The position numbers were made by a program, and so were the translations under genes. Source: Neurospora crassa OR74A (taxonomy: Eukaryota > Ascomycota > Sordariomycetes > Sordariales > Sordariaceae). From it: 64,000 nucleotides of DNA. Below are positions 42,828 through 53,827 of this stretch, piece by piece; position 1 is the first letter of the stretch, and each line of letters starts with the position of its first letter. The DNA lies in NCBI RefSeq assembly GCF_000182925.2, contig NC_026503.1, forward strand, positions 4,712,001 through 4,776,000, written 5' to 3'. Under the pieces are notes generated by a model, which made no database searches, was not told the DNA's origin, and worked only from the letters and a program-made list of their open reading frames with translations.

Positions 42828-44339
42828 ATGGAGCCGACTAGCCTAGCTGCGCCACATGCACGGTCTGAGGGCCGCTTCGACTTCAATCCGACGCAACAGC
42901 TTTTGCATTTCTTTGAGCATCGCCGGGAACTAGGCTATGACGAGGTGATTTCTGCCTTCATCTACATCCTGTCCACCTTGCCTGGATACCAAGCAGGCAA
43001 TGCAACAACGCGCAAGCTCCTCAGTTGCCTTGACTCAAAGCAACCGCTGGAGGTCAACCGTGTGCTAGCGGCGGTGGTTCGGTCTATCCCGATTCCCGCT
43101 CTCTTGCAACAGCAGCCTCTCCACTTCTCGGATGTAGATGCCTTTTCAACCGCTGAAGTTCCACCCATCAACGCAGCTTCCGGCGCCAAAAATGGCCAAC
43201 AAAATAAGCTCACAGTTCCGCAGAATGATCTCCCTGCCATGGCGTCTCCCACTGCTCGTCTACCTGGACAGGTCGCTCACAACCAGCATGTCGAACTCTC
43301 CATCCCTAACCCCGCGCCCCCTACTGCTATCGCCAACTGCAATCCCGTAGTTGTCTCGGTGTCCTACGAGAACCAGCTTCTTCAACCTCCATTCCCGCCT
43401 CCGGCACCCATGCACGGACCGCCCCTTCAAATCCCCTACACCGGCGCGACTTGCACAAAGTGCAACATAAACCCTCGTTGGAAAAAAAAGGCCCTCCACT
43501 GCTTCGGCTGCTTGGCGAATAAGCCGACGCCTGAGCAAATCGCCGCCATCATCGAGCGGTCCCGCCGTGGACTTGGGTCCTGTAGCAACTGCTACAAACC
43601 AGAAGATCGCGGTGCCGATAAGCATTGCGTTGCCTGCCACACCCGACAGGTCGGAAAGACGCAGAGACACCAGGCAAAAAAGCGGGCGCAGAGATCGCAA
43701 GCGGCTGTGGCTGCGCAACGAAATCTTCAGCAAGCGGGTAACGGTGCCGCTGCTGCCCCCGGCGTCAATGCTGCGGGAGCCTCAGGGGCCGTGGGAGTGT
43801 CAGGAGCTACGGAGCTTCAAAGCGGTGCACATGGAGTCGAGGCAGGAGCAGGCAACTATCCGAGCTACGCGGGTGCCGTTCCGCAGAGTTATCTCAACGT
43901 CGCGGGCCCCGGAGGACAAAACCTCCCGGGTTACGGAGGCGGTGGTGGATCACAGAATTACAGCGCCGGGTCACATAGCTACCCAAGCCACGGAGGAGCG
44001 GGAGGACAAAACAATCCAAACTTGGGAGGGCATGGAGCACAGACCTACCCAGGCTATGAAGGAGTGGGAGCGGCAAACAGGGGCACCATCGTTAACAACG
44101 GTGGTATTGTCAACTTCGGTGGTGTTGTCAACCCTCCCCCTGGCCCTCACAGTTTTGCGACGCAGGGAGGTAACGTCCACCTTGGTGAACACGGGGCTGT
44201 CAACAATGGTGTGATCACCGGAGGTAACGTCTACGGAGACTTCGTCTTCAACGGACAGTTTATTGTTAACGGCGGGAATGCGGCCAACAGCGGCAACAAA
44301 ACCATAGGCGCCAATGGTCCCCCGGGAGGAAACCTGTGA
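42828..44339 (+). CDS. Cluster gene H: type I four-CxxC protein with Gly/Asn-rich tail
   Basis: A 503-residue single-exon protein from ATG 42828 (AACATGG). Residues 1-100 look folded and helical (QQLLHFFEHRRELGYDEVIS, RKLLSCLDSKQPLEVNRVL), which is unusual for this family. A Pro/Ala/Gln linker leads to the module C209TKC, C225FGC, C252SNC and C267VAC with exactly the family spacing; Trp-Lys is in PRWKKK and NKPTP follows pair two. A basic helix (RQVGKTQRHQAKKRAQRSQ) comes next. The tail (about 300-503) is low-complexity, dominated by Gly, Asn, Tyr, Ser and Gln with repeated GGxGGQN and NYxG words, resembling prion-like or phase-separating regions. Function unknown. Confidence 0.88.
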   Translation: MEPTSLAAPHARSEGRFDFNPTQQLLHFFEHRRELGYDEVISAFIYILSTLPGYQAGNATTRKLLSCLDSKQPLEVNRVLAAVVRSIPIPALLQQQPLHFSDVDAFSTAEVPPINAASGAKNGQQNKLTVPQNDLPAMASPTARLPGQVAHNQHVELSIPNPAPPTAIANCNPVVVSVSYENQLLQPPFPPPAPMHGPPLQIPYTGATCTKCNINPRWKKKALHCFGCLANKPTPEQIAAIIERSRRGLGSCSNCYKPEDRGADKHCVACHTRQVGKTQRHQAKKRAQRSQAAVAAQRNLQQAGNGAAAAPGVNAAGASGAVGVSGATELQSGAHGVEAGAGNYPSYAGAVPQSYLNVAGPGGQNLPGYGGGGGSQNYSAGSHSYPSHGGAGGQNNPNLGGHGAQTYPGYEGVGAANRGTIVNNGGIVNFGGVVNPPPGPHSFATQGGNVHLGEHGAVNNGVITGGNVYGDFVFNGQFIVNGGNAANSGNKTIGANGPPGGNL

Positions 44340-45558
44340 TCGTTGAGCTGAGAAATCATATCAGTGCTAGAGGCACTGGCAGGAGGCCGTGTTGCGGGGG
44401 AACTTGTGACTGAAGGTGGAGTCACCGTTACAAGGAGGATTGCCTGGGGAACCTTGGCAGCTCTGGACTGTTCTTGCCAGGAGTGCACGTGGGTACACTC
44501 ACTCTTGCCTTTTAAACGCGGCTCACATCAGCATTCGGAGTCTTCGTGGCTTTATTGATCAGCGATGACAAGTCCATCATCGGAGAATGTTAGAGGGCAA
44601 GCAGTTGGTGAGGGTGATCCTTTCATTAGTTCGTGGCTGAGTAGGTAGCCTTGGTTGTCTTCCAGATTTTAGCGCTCGCCGTTTTGCGGGATCCCAAATA
44701 AATACCCCTTTCGCGGTTCGATCTTCAAAGTTGAAGATCATTTCTTGTTATTCTTATTGTATTTACCTATTTTCCTCCTTCTTCGCTCGATCTAAACCAC
44801 TTCTCTCTATTGTATTATCTCCAAAGCACTCTCCAAATGTCAGTGTCATCATTCGAGTTGTCCTCTGAATTTCGGTGAGAGTCTAGGACTCCAGGCCTTC
44901 CATCATTACAAGTTCGTTACAATGGAACCGGAAACATTGGGACGAACGTTGCAAATGGTTACCACGCTTTTTTCTTGGCGTCGAAGTTCATTCTTCCATC
45001 CAGTAGGCATATAAAATTGGCGAAATATAATGCTGACAAGCGGATAACAAGACAAGACAGGTGATACCATGAATTCACAACAATCATCATGATGTTATGG
45101 GAAATATATACCCCTTCCGCTTTCCATCAAGACTGCCATTCGCGGAACACAATAGCTTCAATGTCCGGCCGAAGACGCGTAACGTGAATGCGAAAATAGT
45201 AGATGGGATGAACAAACGGGTCAAGCCCCCACCCCGTCCAGGTCGCACACTGGTATGGGAGGAGCGGTCCGAAATTATCAATACGTTCGTTACAATAGCT
45301 GACCGGTTTTGAAGTCGAAAGGGAAGGTACGCCAGCTGTTTTTCCGCCTTGGTTGGTCAAGGCGCCGGCCATTTTGTGTTTCGGTATGTCGCCCACACCA
45401 CTTGACCCCGGCCTTTTTCCGTTTTCCCATTTTGTGACCCCTCTACTTCCTCCCAATAGTAATTACCACGTCCCGCACAAAAAGCAAAGACGCGCCTTTT
45501 TACCACAACTATAACGCAACGCTTCGCTAGGTGCTCAAGATCGCAATTGCTGCCCATC
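44340..45558. other. Intergenic between H and I
   Basis: No supportable gene. A TATATAC word at about 45108-45114 lies 445 bases upstream of the gene I start and might be part of its promoter. Confidence 0.45.
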
Positions 45559-46706
45559 ATGTCGGCCGGCGACTGGTTCAGCGCCTTTCTCGACGCCGCG
45601 CCTGATCTCAAACTGCCTCCCGCTTGCCCTTACGGCCAGGAGGAGGGGACGGCGAGTAGCCAACGTGACAAGAGACGCTCTCAATACGCTAATGGTATTT
45701 GGTATCAGATCAATTATGATTACGGCACCGATGAGGATGTAGCCATCCACAATGCCTCAACCTCGAGCGACATGACGATCGAGTCCACCAAATTGCGCGA
45801 CCGTTCCACTCAATCCTCTTTGAGCTGTGACGAAGCCATCGAACAAGGCAGTGGCATACAATCTCCCCTCTGTCCCGCAGGACAGATGCTCCAAGAAAAC
45901 TTGCGAGCTGCTCACACCAATGCCAGCGAGGCTGTAAGTCAGACCCCTGAACGACCTGTAATAGCGCCTCCCCAGACAAGCGAGGAGCCGAAATGGCTAA
46001 CAAATATACCCCTAATTGATAGGACGGCGCTACCAAGCGCGACACCCCTGCCCAGCCCGATCTTCAAACCGAGACCCATGCTATTCGCGCCCGCGATGCC
46101 GGCCCGCCGACCCGCCAGACCGATGAGATGAACTTGAAACCTACCCCAAACCACTGGGCACCCTGTTTCCATCGCAGTGACGCCCATAGTTCAAGCTCGC
46201 AAGTCGATCTCCCGATTGCGGTCCAACCGTCTCATCACAAGTCGAGCAATACATCCCTCCCGATTAGTGGACATCGGGCGAAGAAGGAACTCGCCGACGG
46301 CGCCGCGAAGGCCAAAGGAGCAAACGAGGTGTTACTGGAACCAATCGATTACGGCAAGAAGTGCGACGTGTGTAAAGTTCACTCGATTTGGAAGCGCACC
46401 GCTACGCTGTGCTTTGATTGTCTTGCAAACTCGCCCAGCCAGGCGAAGCGCCGAGAAGTCATCCGTAGGGCGCTAGTTGGCATCGGATCTTGTAGCTCTT
46501 GCTACGAGGCGGAAGACAATGGCGCCGACCGCCACTGTCTCTCTTGCACACAGCGCCAGAGAGACAAGAACGCTCGACGCAAGGCGCGCAAGGCCAGGGG
46601 CGAGACCTGGGTCCCCAAGGGCAAAAAGACTGGAGGTAACAAGACGTCAAAGTCCAAGAGATCTTCCAAGTCCGCTGGCGCTAGAAAGCGTCCGAAGAAA
46701 AACTAA
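45559..46706 (+). CDS. Cluster gene I: type I four-CxxC protein, two exons
   Basis: ATG at 45559 (an upstream TTG at 45547 is not used). Exon 1 is 45559-45933 (125 codons); an 89-bp intron 45934-46022 has donor GTAAGT, branch CTAAC about 25 bases before the end, and acceptor GATAG; exon 2 is 46023-46706. Splicing joins two frames into a 352-residue protein, which is strong support. The module is C239DVC, C255FDC, C282SSC and C297LSC with the exact CxxC-x12-CxxC-x23-CxxC-x11-CxxC spacing, Trp-Lys in SIWKRT, and LANSPS after pair two. The C-terminus is strongly basic (ARRKARKARGETWVPKGKKT..., ending ARKRPKKN), fitting a nuclear, nucleic-acid-binding protein. J is its closest neighbour and relative. 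Function unknown. Confidence 0.87.
45934..46022 (+). other. Intron of gene I
   Basis: GTAAGT donor, CTAAC branch sequence and TAG acceptor; phase 0. Removing it fuses the N-terminal frame to the frame with the Cys module. Confidence 0.85.
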
Positions 46707-47590
46707 GCCTTGGGTCAGTGTCTCGTATCATCGGCATCCAAAGCCATCGGTCTTCACCGGAAAGATCAAATGGCGCCACGACCGAAGGAAGCCTCATCCT
46801 TCACAATGAAAACGTATGCGTCAAATGCCTTATATCAGGATTATCTCGTGCGACCAGCAATCGATACCGGTTGATATGACGAGAGATGGAATGGCGACTT
46901 CACAAGACGTTCACCGATCGAGGAAAGTACGAACAAGGGCGAAGTGGACTCCCGACAGCCAGTTCATAGGGAAGATCATAAAATCTGCCTCGCGAGCGGC
47001 CAAAGAAAAGAACAATCGTGAGGAAGAGAAGCAAAACCAGGAGGAAAATGGAAACCATGGTCTCGTACATACATGGAAGGAGAGAACCACGTCGAAACAC
47101 TGCATGCAAGATGCATACATCAGAGGCGATTCAACGGACTAAGCTTCGGTCCCAGTCCTATGAATCGACCCATGCCCGGAACGAGTGTTTACGACGGTTT
47201 TCGAAAGGGACCAGAGCCTTCATTCTAGTAATTTGCTCTTCAAAGTTGAAGATTAGCTTTTCCCTAGACCTTCGTCTTCTGATTCCTTTTTATCTCCAAT
47301 CTCTGCCCTTTTTTTCCGTGTCCGTGGTGTGTTTGCATGATGGCTAATACCATTTTATATATCGAAATCCCTCGTCTCTGGACCACTCTTACTAACAGAA
47401 CCGTGGGATAGATGAACGATTATATCACATCGACTCGACGAACCATATTGGTGAGGCTAGAGAGCCCCCAACAAGTACGACGCGCCAAACATTCCATCTC
47501 CTTTCAAACGCGATCACACATACTACCGACAGTCAGCAAAGCGAGCAATGCCGATGAACAAGGCACTTCCCGTGGCCCCATAACTCAAAT
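46707..47590. other. Intergenic between I and J
   Basis: No clear gene. A short frame from ATG 47412 may be a relic of the J N-terminal region (see J). Confidence 0.45.
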
Positions 47591-48019
47591 GTGCCCACCG
47601 TCCACATCAAACAGCCACTCCTAGTTCCGATTGAGTATGGTGTTCCTTGCGAAGAAGGCAAGGAGAAATCAATCTGGCAGCACGGAGCTGCACGCTGCTT
47701 CGACTGCCTGGGCAACTCGCCCAGCTCTAGCAAACGACAAGCAGTCATCGCCAGGGGACTTCTTGGTGTTTGGTCTTGCTCTGATTGCTGCAGTGAGGCC
47801 GACAACGGTGCTGGGAAGCACTGCCAACTATGCAGCCAACGCCAGGTTGCAAAAATTGATCGGGCTAGGCAAAGAAGGGCCGCGGGGCAAACTTGGATCC
47901 CAGCGTACGTCCAGAAGGGTGGGGTCAGGAAGGAAAGGTCTACCAAGCCCAAAGGCGCATCAGAGGCCAGCCGCCAGGTCAAAATTGCCTCAATCAAGAA
48001 GGGGTTGGGTGGGAAATGA
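47591..48019 (+). pseudogene. Cluster gene J: probable decayed copy of I
   Basis: A 142-codon frame without ATG: it can open at GTG 47591, and an in-frame TGA lies 12 codons before that. It carries PIEYGVPCEEG (compare PIDYGKKCDVC in I), then CFDC, CSDC and CQLC with exact family spacing, and a tail QRQVAKIDRARQRRAAGQTWIP matching I. The second Cys of the first pair is Gly (TGT to GGC type change). An upstream ATG frame (47412-47621, MNDYITSTRR) stops in another frame inside the homologous region. Missing start, lost Cys and split frames suggest a pseudogene. A spliced 5' exon would be the alternative. Confidence 0.65.
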
Positions 48020-48426
48020 GCTGGTTACGGCTTTGCTCTCATCAAGACCAGACTGGCTTAACAGTGACACATGTGAAAGTCCATATGACAACGAGCGTTA
48101 CCGAAAAGGACTACTTGATTTTTTGGAGGCCATTGAAAGACAGCGAGTTTGGTGTTCGACCAAGAAAAATGGTCAATCACACGAAGAAGAAGAACAAAGT
48201 GGAGGCTGTCTATCGCGTTATCGTCAAACTTGTGTGAGTGCTAGTGCATCTCACTGGCTAGGTGGCTTTAGCGTATTACTACTAACAGGTCACTCTGAGG
48301 ATGAGCATGAACCCACTTGCCAGAGCCGAGGGCCTTGTTGAAACACGCACACCGCACCACCAGATACAAGTAAGGCACGATTCGAGCCTGCGATGAATCG
48401 AGACGGCGACTATTCGGGGGTATTAA

Positions 48427-48900
48427 TACGGGAGGATCAAGGGGACCGAAAGCCATGCTGGTGTCGCGAGTGACAGCTCAAGCCCGACAAGAGCAGACAC
48501 TTGTCGCAGTTTACAGAAATCGCCTATCAACAAGGGTACCGGATTACCGATACTAGCATCGGCACCAGTACCGTCAGACCCGCTTCAGGTTCTACCTACA
48601 TGGTTATGCTCTCACGACGCCTGGAACGAAACCGCGAGAAAACGAGGCTGGATCAACGCAGGCCTAACGCCAAGTGAACTTGCAGGGATCAGGGCAAGAC
48701 CGGGCAACGGTATTGCCAAAGACCGACAATCCTTGGCACCTGAAAGGGAAGCAGTTGTGAAAACGAGTGAGAGGGAATTCGCTCCTTTCATTATGTTCGC
48801 CAGGCTAAACTCGAGGGAGGACAAGCCTCACGAAGCAAGAGGTGAAGGAAAGGAGCTAAGTGGCGCCGGAATTCTCCGCCTGTCCCCGCAATGTTGTTAA
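48427..48900 (+). other. ATG-less 157-codon open frame
   Basis: An open frame from just after a TAA (48424-48426) to TAA at 48898-48900. The product looks protein-like (SHDAWNETARKRGWINAGLT, PSELAGIRARPGNGIAKDRQ, REFAPFIMFARLNSRED), but it has no early ATG and no Cys module. It may be a 3' exon of an unrecognised gene. Chance cannot be excluded. Confidence 0.3.
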
Positions 48901-49940
48901 CCTCCTCGCTTCTTTCTTGGAATGTCACGAATTGCAGCAGCCAGCCAGCGCGCTTGTCCACCACCAATTCGGTTTTCTTCTACGATGCCGACGTTCCATC
49001 AACCCTCAGCTGCCTTTCGCTGTCCGCCTAGCCACCCACACAAAAGGTCCACTTGTTTCTGCGCTGTAGAAAGAGCACTTTGCATTTGCCTTCGCTCTTG
49101 GTCCCTCCTCTTCCAAATCTCTCAGTCACCAACACCTGCTAACCACTTTCCTAGTTGCTGGAAAAACCAGCATATGTAGAGAGTCTTTGCGCTTTCTAGC
49201 GCCTCATGGTTCAACACCTCAACGCTTAGCCCAGCTGTACAATCAATCGTCCAGAGAGAAGATAGCATCGTCTACGGAGAAGCGACCGTCCATGACATAA
49301 CAAGTTATATCCGTATCGTAAGGTATGTTGAGGTTGAAGCGACGGAATATATGATCTGAGAGATTGACAGAGTGTGACGGCTCGGGCTTCAAGGAGCGGA
49401 TGTCGGGGAATGCACACTTGCCATGTGGGCTAGTGGGATGCAGCTGCATGTATGGGACCTGCCAGTGCGGGATGCCATCTACCGATATTTCCTGCCTGGA
49501 ACACTTCACATCCTGCCATGAGCACGTTATGGTAGGTAATATTTGCAGTTACCGGGAACTTCACAGTCTCACGCGAATAATGGAACGGCACATCGTTGTT
49601 CAACTTTTTTTTTTGTTCTTTATGTTCTGCACTTCCTAATCCATTCCCACCTCGAATCTACTCGTACAGGCAAAGTTCGAGCTTCTTATTGCTTCCGCGG
49701 ATGCATTTCGCCCTTTCTCTTTGTTTCCTCAATCCTCAATCAGCGTCTTTGTCCAAACATCGGATTGACTGAACGGTCCTCCCCAAGATCAACTGGATTC
49801 TGAACCAAGCAGGTCGAAAGCCTGGCACACAAAGAACCCCTAGATGCGCCGCTCCATTCCATCCATTTTTGCTCCGAGTTGAAGCCTGCATACGCTTTTC
49901 ACGCGGGTGCCGGATTGATGCAGTATTACCCGGCTGATGG
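48901..49940. other. Intergenic, no gene supported
   Basis: 3' flank of gene K. Only overlapping short frames; no recognisable feature. Confidence 0.5.
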
Positions 49941-51710
49941 CTAGTACGCCATCTGATCGATGCCGCTCAATACGACACCGACAGCTCCAGCGCCAGGAGC
50001 CGGGCCCGATCCACCTCCACCGCCGTTACCCTTCGGGGGGCCACCGCCCGGACCGCCTCTCGGAATATCATCACCACTGCCTCCTCCCTTCTTGCCCTTC
50101 CGACCCTTGCCTTGACCGTTCTTTCGTAGGTTGGCGTTGTTCCGCTTATCCACGAAGCAGGCCTCACACAGGCCACCATCCGCCCTTGCCTGTTTACGGT
50201 AACAGTTCGAACAAGGCTCTAATCCCGCAGCTTCGAGCGCGGCCATACACCTCCGAGTATACTGAGACGGCTTATTGGCCAGACAGTCATGGCACTGTCT
50301 GACATTTCCCCTGCTCTTCCAAACCCTGTTGGGAGGGTTACTCACGCAGGGTCGATGGATGCCGTTTTGGCGCCTGCCTTTGCATGCACGAGGTCCGGCG
50401 GGTGCGATCGGGAATCGGGGCGGCCGGGCCGGAGGTACCGGCCAACTGTGTTGGAGATGAGGGGCGGTGTGATCCTCCCCGGCGAGGCTGTGTTGGTGGT
50501 AGGAGTTGTGGCCAGCAAGTGGCAAGGGTGCATTGGGCGGCATGTATGCCCCGACATTATCGGCATTCGTTATGTCGACAAAGCCTTGACCATAGACGGC
50601 GCTGTTGGGAGGTTGGACATCGTGTCCATGGACCTGTCCATGAAGGCCATTGTTGGTATCCAGAATGCCATTTGGGTTGCTTCCGCCGAAGACGTCGTTG
50701 GCTTCAAGGGGCGGATGGAAGTAGTTGTTTTGGATCTGTTGATTGTCGGAAATTTGGGTGTTCATGATTTGGTTGTTCACAGCCTGAGCAGCCGCGGACT
50801 GGGGGGTGGCGGCGAAGTTGGTGTTAACGTTATACTGATTGGGGGCATCGTTCAGGTGGTTCATGGGGCTATAGGAGCTGTTGCTTGTAGTCTGGGGGCT
50901 GGCGGCATGGGTGGCGTTGGGACTATAGTTGGGTTGGTTCATGCCAAACTGGTTGCCGCCATTTTGGTTGTTGGCATCGTTCTGGTGGCTCACGGGGTTA
51001 TATAAGCTGTTGCTTCCAGATTCAGCCTGGGGGTTGGCGGCGAAGTGAGTGTTAACGCTGTACTGGTTGGAGGTATCGTTCAGGTGGTCCATAGGGCCAT
51101 TGGAGCTATTGCCTCCAGACTGGGGATTGGCGGCATAGGTGGCATTGGGACCATAGTAGGGCTGGTTCATGCCAAACTGGTTGATATCATACTGATCGAT
51201 GTCATACTGGTTGTTGCCGTCGTTATGGTGGTTCACGGGGTTGTAGGAGCTATTGCTTCCCCACTGTGTGGCTCCAGCGAAGTTGGCATTGGGATCATGA
51301 TGGGATTGGTTCGTGCCAAACTGATTCATACCAGACTGGTTGACGACGTACCGGTTGTTGGCGTCGTTCTGGTAGTTCACCGGGCTAGAGGGAATAATGC
51401 CTGCATACTGGCCGTGACCTTGAGAGCGGCTGGGAAGATTACGTTGAGAGTGCTCTGCCTGATAGTGGTTCAGGGCGTCTGAGTTCTAAGCAGGACGTCC
51501 GTCTCCGCGCGAGCTCGAGCTTACTTGGTTTGGGATGTGGTTGACCTGTAAGCTTTGCGCGGCTCCTCGATGGTTGGCAGCGCGATTGCCTGCGGCACTG
51601 CCTGCTGCGGCCGTCTGTACGGGCTGGCCGTTGTCTGTGGTTGAAGACGGTTGCGTCGTTGCGCCTTTTTGAGCGGCCTTGCCGCCACGCGCCCGGTTGG
51701 TCTGCCCCAT
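49941..51710 (-). CDS. Cluster gene K: type I-variant Cys protein with in-frame TAG
   Basis: From ATG 51710 (MGQTNRARGGKAAQ) a frame runs 74 codons to TAG (51486-51488, context GCT TAG AAC), then continues in the same frame 514 codons to TAG at 49941. The downstream frame alone has no ATG near its start (first candidate is GTG 51380), so the N-terminal part is probably joined by splicing, recoding or mRNA editing. A 39-bp in-phase GTAAGC...GCTTAG intron (51524-51486) is possible but very short and lacks a branch site. The middle contains Asn/Gln-rich repeats. The module is C443-x11-C, Trp-Lys in RVWKSR, CHDC, CSNC and CEAC, with LANKPS after the CHDC pair. The Lys/Gly-rich tail ends GVVLSGIDQMAY, identical to L. 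Function unknown. Confidence 0.8.
50805..51375 (-). repeat. Five imperfect Asn/Gln-rich repeats in gene K
   Basis: Units of about 33-48 residues share NDxxNQY, NQFGMNQP, PNAxxAAxPQ and SNSSYxPxNH words. Length varies by multiples of three, so the frame is kept. Two unit types alternate. Confidence 0.8.
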
Positions 51711-52576
51711 CGCCTACAGTCTTCTTGAAGACGGCCGCGACGCTAGTACAGGTATATCAGTGGATATCCATCCAAGACTCGTCGCTGAAGGTTTGGTTTT
51801 GTTACTGACCTTGGGGCCAAGCAGAGCGAATTGTTACCTTGTATGGATCAGAAGAACCAGAACGCTTCGATGAAGAGGATGTATACTTATCACGGCTATA
51901 CACCCCTTACTGCAGCCTGCTTACCTATGCTTCAAGTTGTAGCTTGTAAGCAAGTTCTCGATGTCCACAAGAGGTGGTTGCTTGGGGAAAATGGTTGAGC
52001 AGGAGTGAGAGGACGCGGAACTTAAATAAGGTGGGAGAAATTAGCATCAACGGTGAGGGGTGAATGCGTCCAGTTGGTCAAGTGTCGATCCAGGTCCAGA
52101 TCTAGGTTTCCTCACCAGTGTCTCCACCCTCGACCTTGAAAATGAAGGCGACAATAGTTGGTAGAATAAAACAGGTCCGTGCCGCTCCTATTTGATCTCA
52201 TATACAAGGCTGCTAACCATATTGGGGGCGTGGTAAGCCTTAGAGGACCTTGATCCGGCAGAATGCCACCTCCGGGGGTCCAAGACACTCGGAAAAGCGC
52301 CACCAGACTGTCAAGCATCCCCATTGTTGTCGACGCAAGAGTTTCTCATGTCATTTGACTCGTTTTTCAAATTTATGTTTGGATGTCCTTTTAGTCTACA
52401 AGCTACAATTCGGATCTGGATATCCGAAGTGCATATTGGTGTTTTAACATCTTTTGGTCCTCCTCTTTTCGTCTCTTTTCTAAACCATCTACCCAGAGTG
52501 GAGGTACTCAGACAGATTTCAAATCTCACGTTCTCGCCCAATTCTCGAATTCATCTCTCCTCTCCTTCCGTCCTGG
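51711..52576. other. Intergenic between K and L
   Basis: 5' region of K and 3' flank of L; no gene recognised. Confidence 0.5.
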
Positions 52577-53827
52577 CTAGTAGGCCATTTGGTCGATGCC
52601 GCTCAGTACGACACCAACCGCACCAGGAGCCGGGCCCGACCCCCCACCACCACCACCATTTCCCTTGGGCGGACCACCGCCAGGGCCGCCCCTCGGCACG
52701 TTATCGTCACCCTTCTTCCTTCCCTTGCCTTTTCCTTGCTTTCTCAATTTGGAATTAGCTTCCTTGTCCGCCAGGCAGTCCGCACACAAGCCCCCGTTAC
52801 CCCTGGCTGCCTTCACATAGCAATTCGAGCAGGGCTCCAATCCGGCTGCCTCCAGCGCGTCCATATGCCTGCATGCTTTTTCGGACGGCTTATTTGCCAA
52901 ACATTCACGGCACGTCCTGGCGTGGCCCTTGGTCTTCCAAACCCTATTAGGGGGGTTTCTGACGCAAGGGTAGTGGACGCCTTGCTTCCGAGAACCCTTG
53001 CAAACGCGAGGTTGGCCACTTGGACGAGGAGGTCTTATGACAGCAGGTCTCGCGGCAGGAGGGCTTGCGACAGCAGGTCTCGCCATGACAGAAGGCATGT
53101 GAGTGGTGGCGTGGGCTGATGGAGCCGCAGGATGAGGCTGAGGATGATTGGGGACGGCGTTGTGACTAACTCCAAGATTGGGAGTGCCGGCCAGGTGGTG
53201 GTTATTTGGATGATAATCGGAACTCATGGGTTGACCATCATGATTTTGAAGTGAGTGCGGTGCCACATTGTGAAGCGAAGCACCCGTTGGGTTGTTGGTT
53301 GGATAGTGGTGTCCGAATGGCTGATTGTTGTCGAGTGGATTGGCACTATTGAGTGGAATGATGTTTCCATTTCCATTTGGCCCGTTGTTGCTAATGGCGT
53401 GGTTGGTGGGTTCGGGGTAGACGGTGAGACTAACGGGTTGGTTGCTCCTAACGGGGTTGCTGGTCCTGAGGGGCGGAATAGGGGTGTTGACCGGGTAATA
53501 AGGGGTGTTGGCAGGGTAAGAAGGGGTGTTGGCAGGGTAAGAAGGGGTGTTAGCGGGGTGAGAAGCGGTGTTGGTGGGAAAATGACTGGTATTGTCGGGG
53601 TAAGTAGTGGTGTTGATGGTGCTATAGGTGACTTGGGCGTTGTAGTTTTGGGTGGACACGGAATAGGCTTGCGCAGAGGTACGGGGGTCTGCGTTCTATG
53701 CAATTCCTCCCGTTCCCTGCGCGCTGTCAACCGTTGCACCTGCACTTTGATTGAGAGCTCTCAATCGAGGGTCGATTACATCGTCGCTCGCGCCATCATG
53801 AGCGCTGGCATTTCCCTTATCCGCCAT
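52577..53827 (-). CDS. Cluster gene L: type I-variant Cys protein with in-frame TAG
   Basis: Same design as K. From ATG 53827 (MADKGNASAHDGASDD) the frame reaches TAG after 43 codons (53696-53698, context GCA TAG AAC), then stays open 372 codons to TAG at 52577; without the first part the frame could start only at GTG 53659. The residues after the stop, N-A-D, match N-S-D in K. An 84-bp in-phase intron GTAATC...GCATAG is an alternative to recoding. Asn/Thr/Pro/Tyr repeats follow, then a Pro/His/Ala-rich segment. The module is C276-x11-C, Trp-Lys in RVWKTK, CREC, CSNC and CADC with LANKPS. The basic KGKGRKKG segment and Gly/Pro-rich tail end GVVLSGIDQMAY as in K. K and L are recent tandem duplicates. 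Confidence 0.8.
53483..53605 (-). repeat. 21-bp tandem repeats in gene L
   Basis: About six units encode xYPANTP-type heptapeptides (SYPANTP, SYPANTP, YYPVNTP). The frame is kept throughout. Confidence 0.85.
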
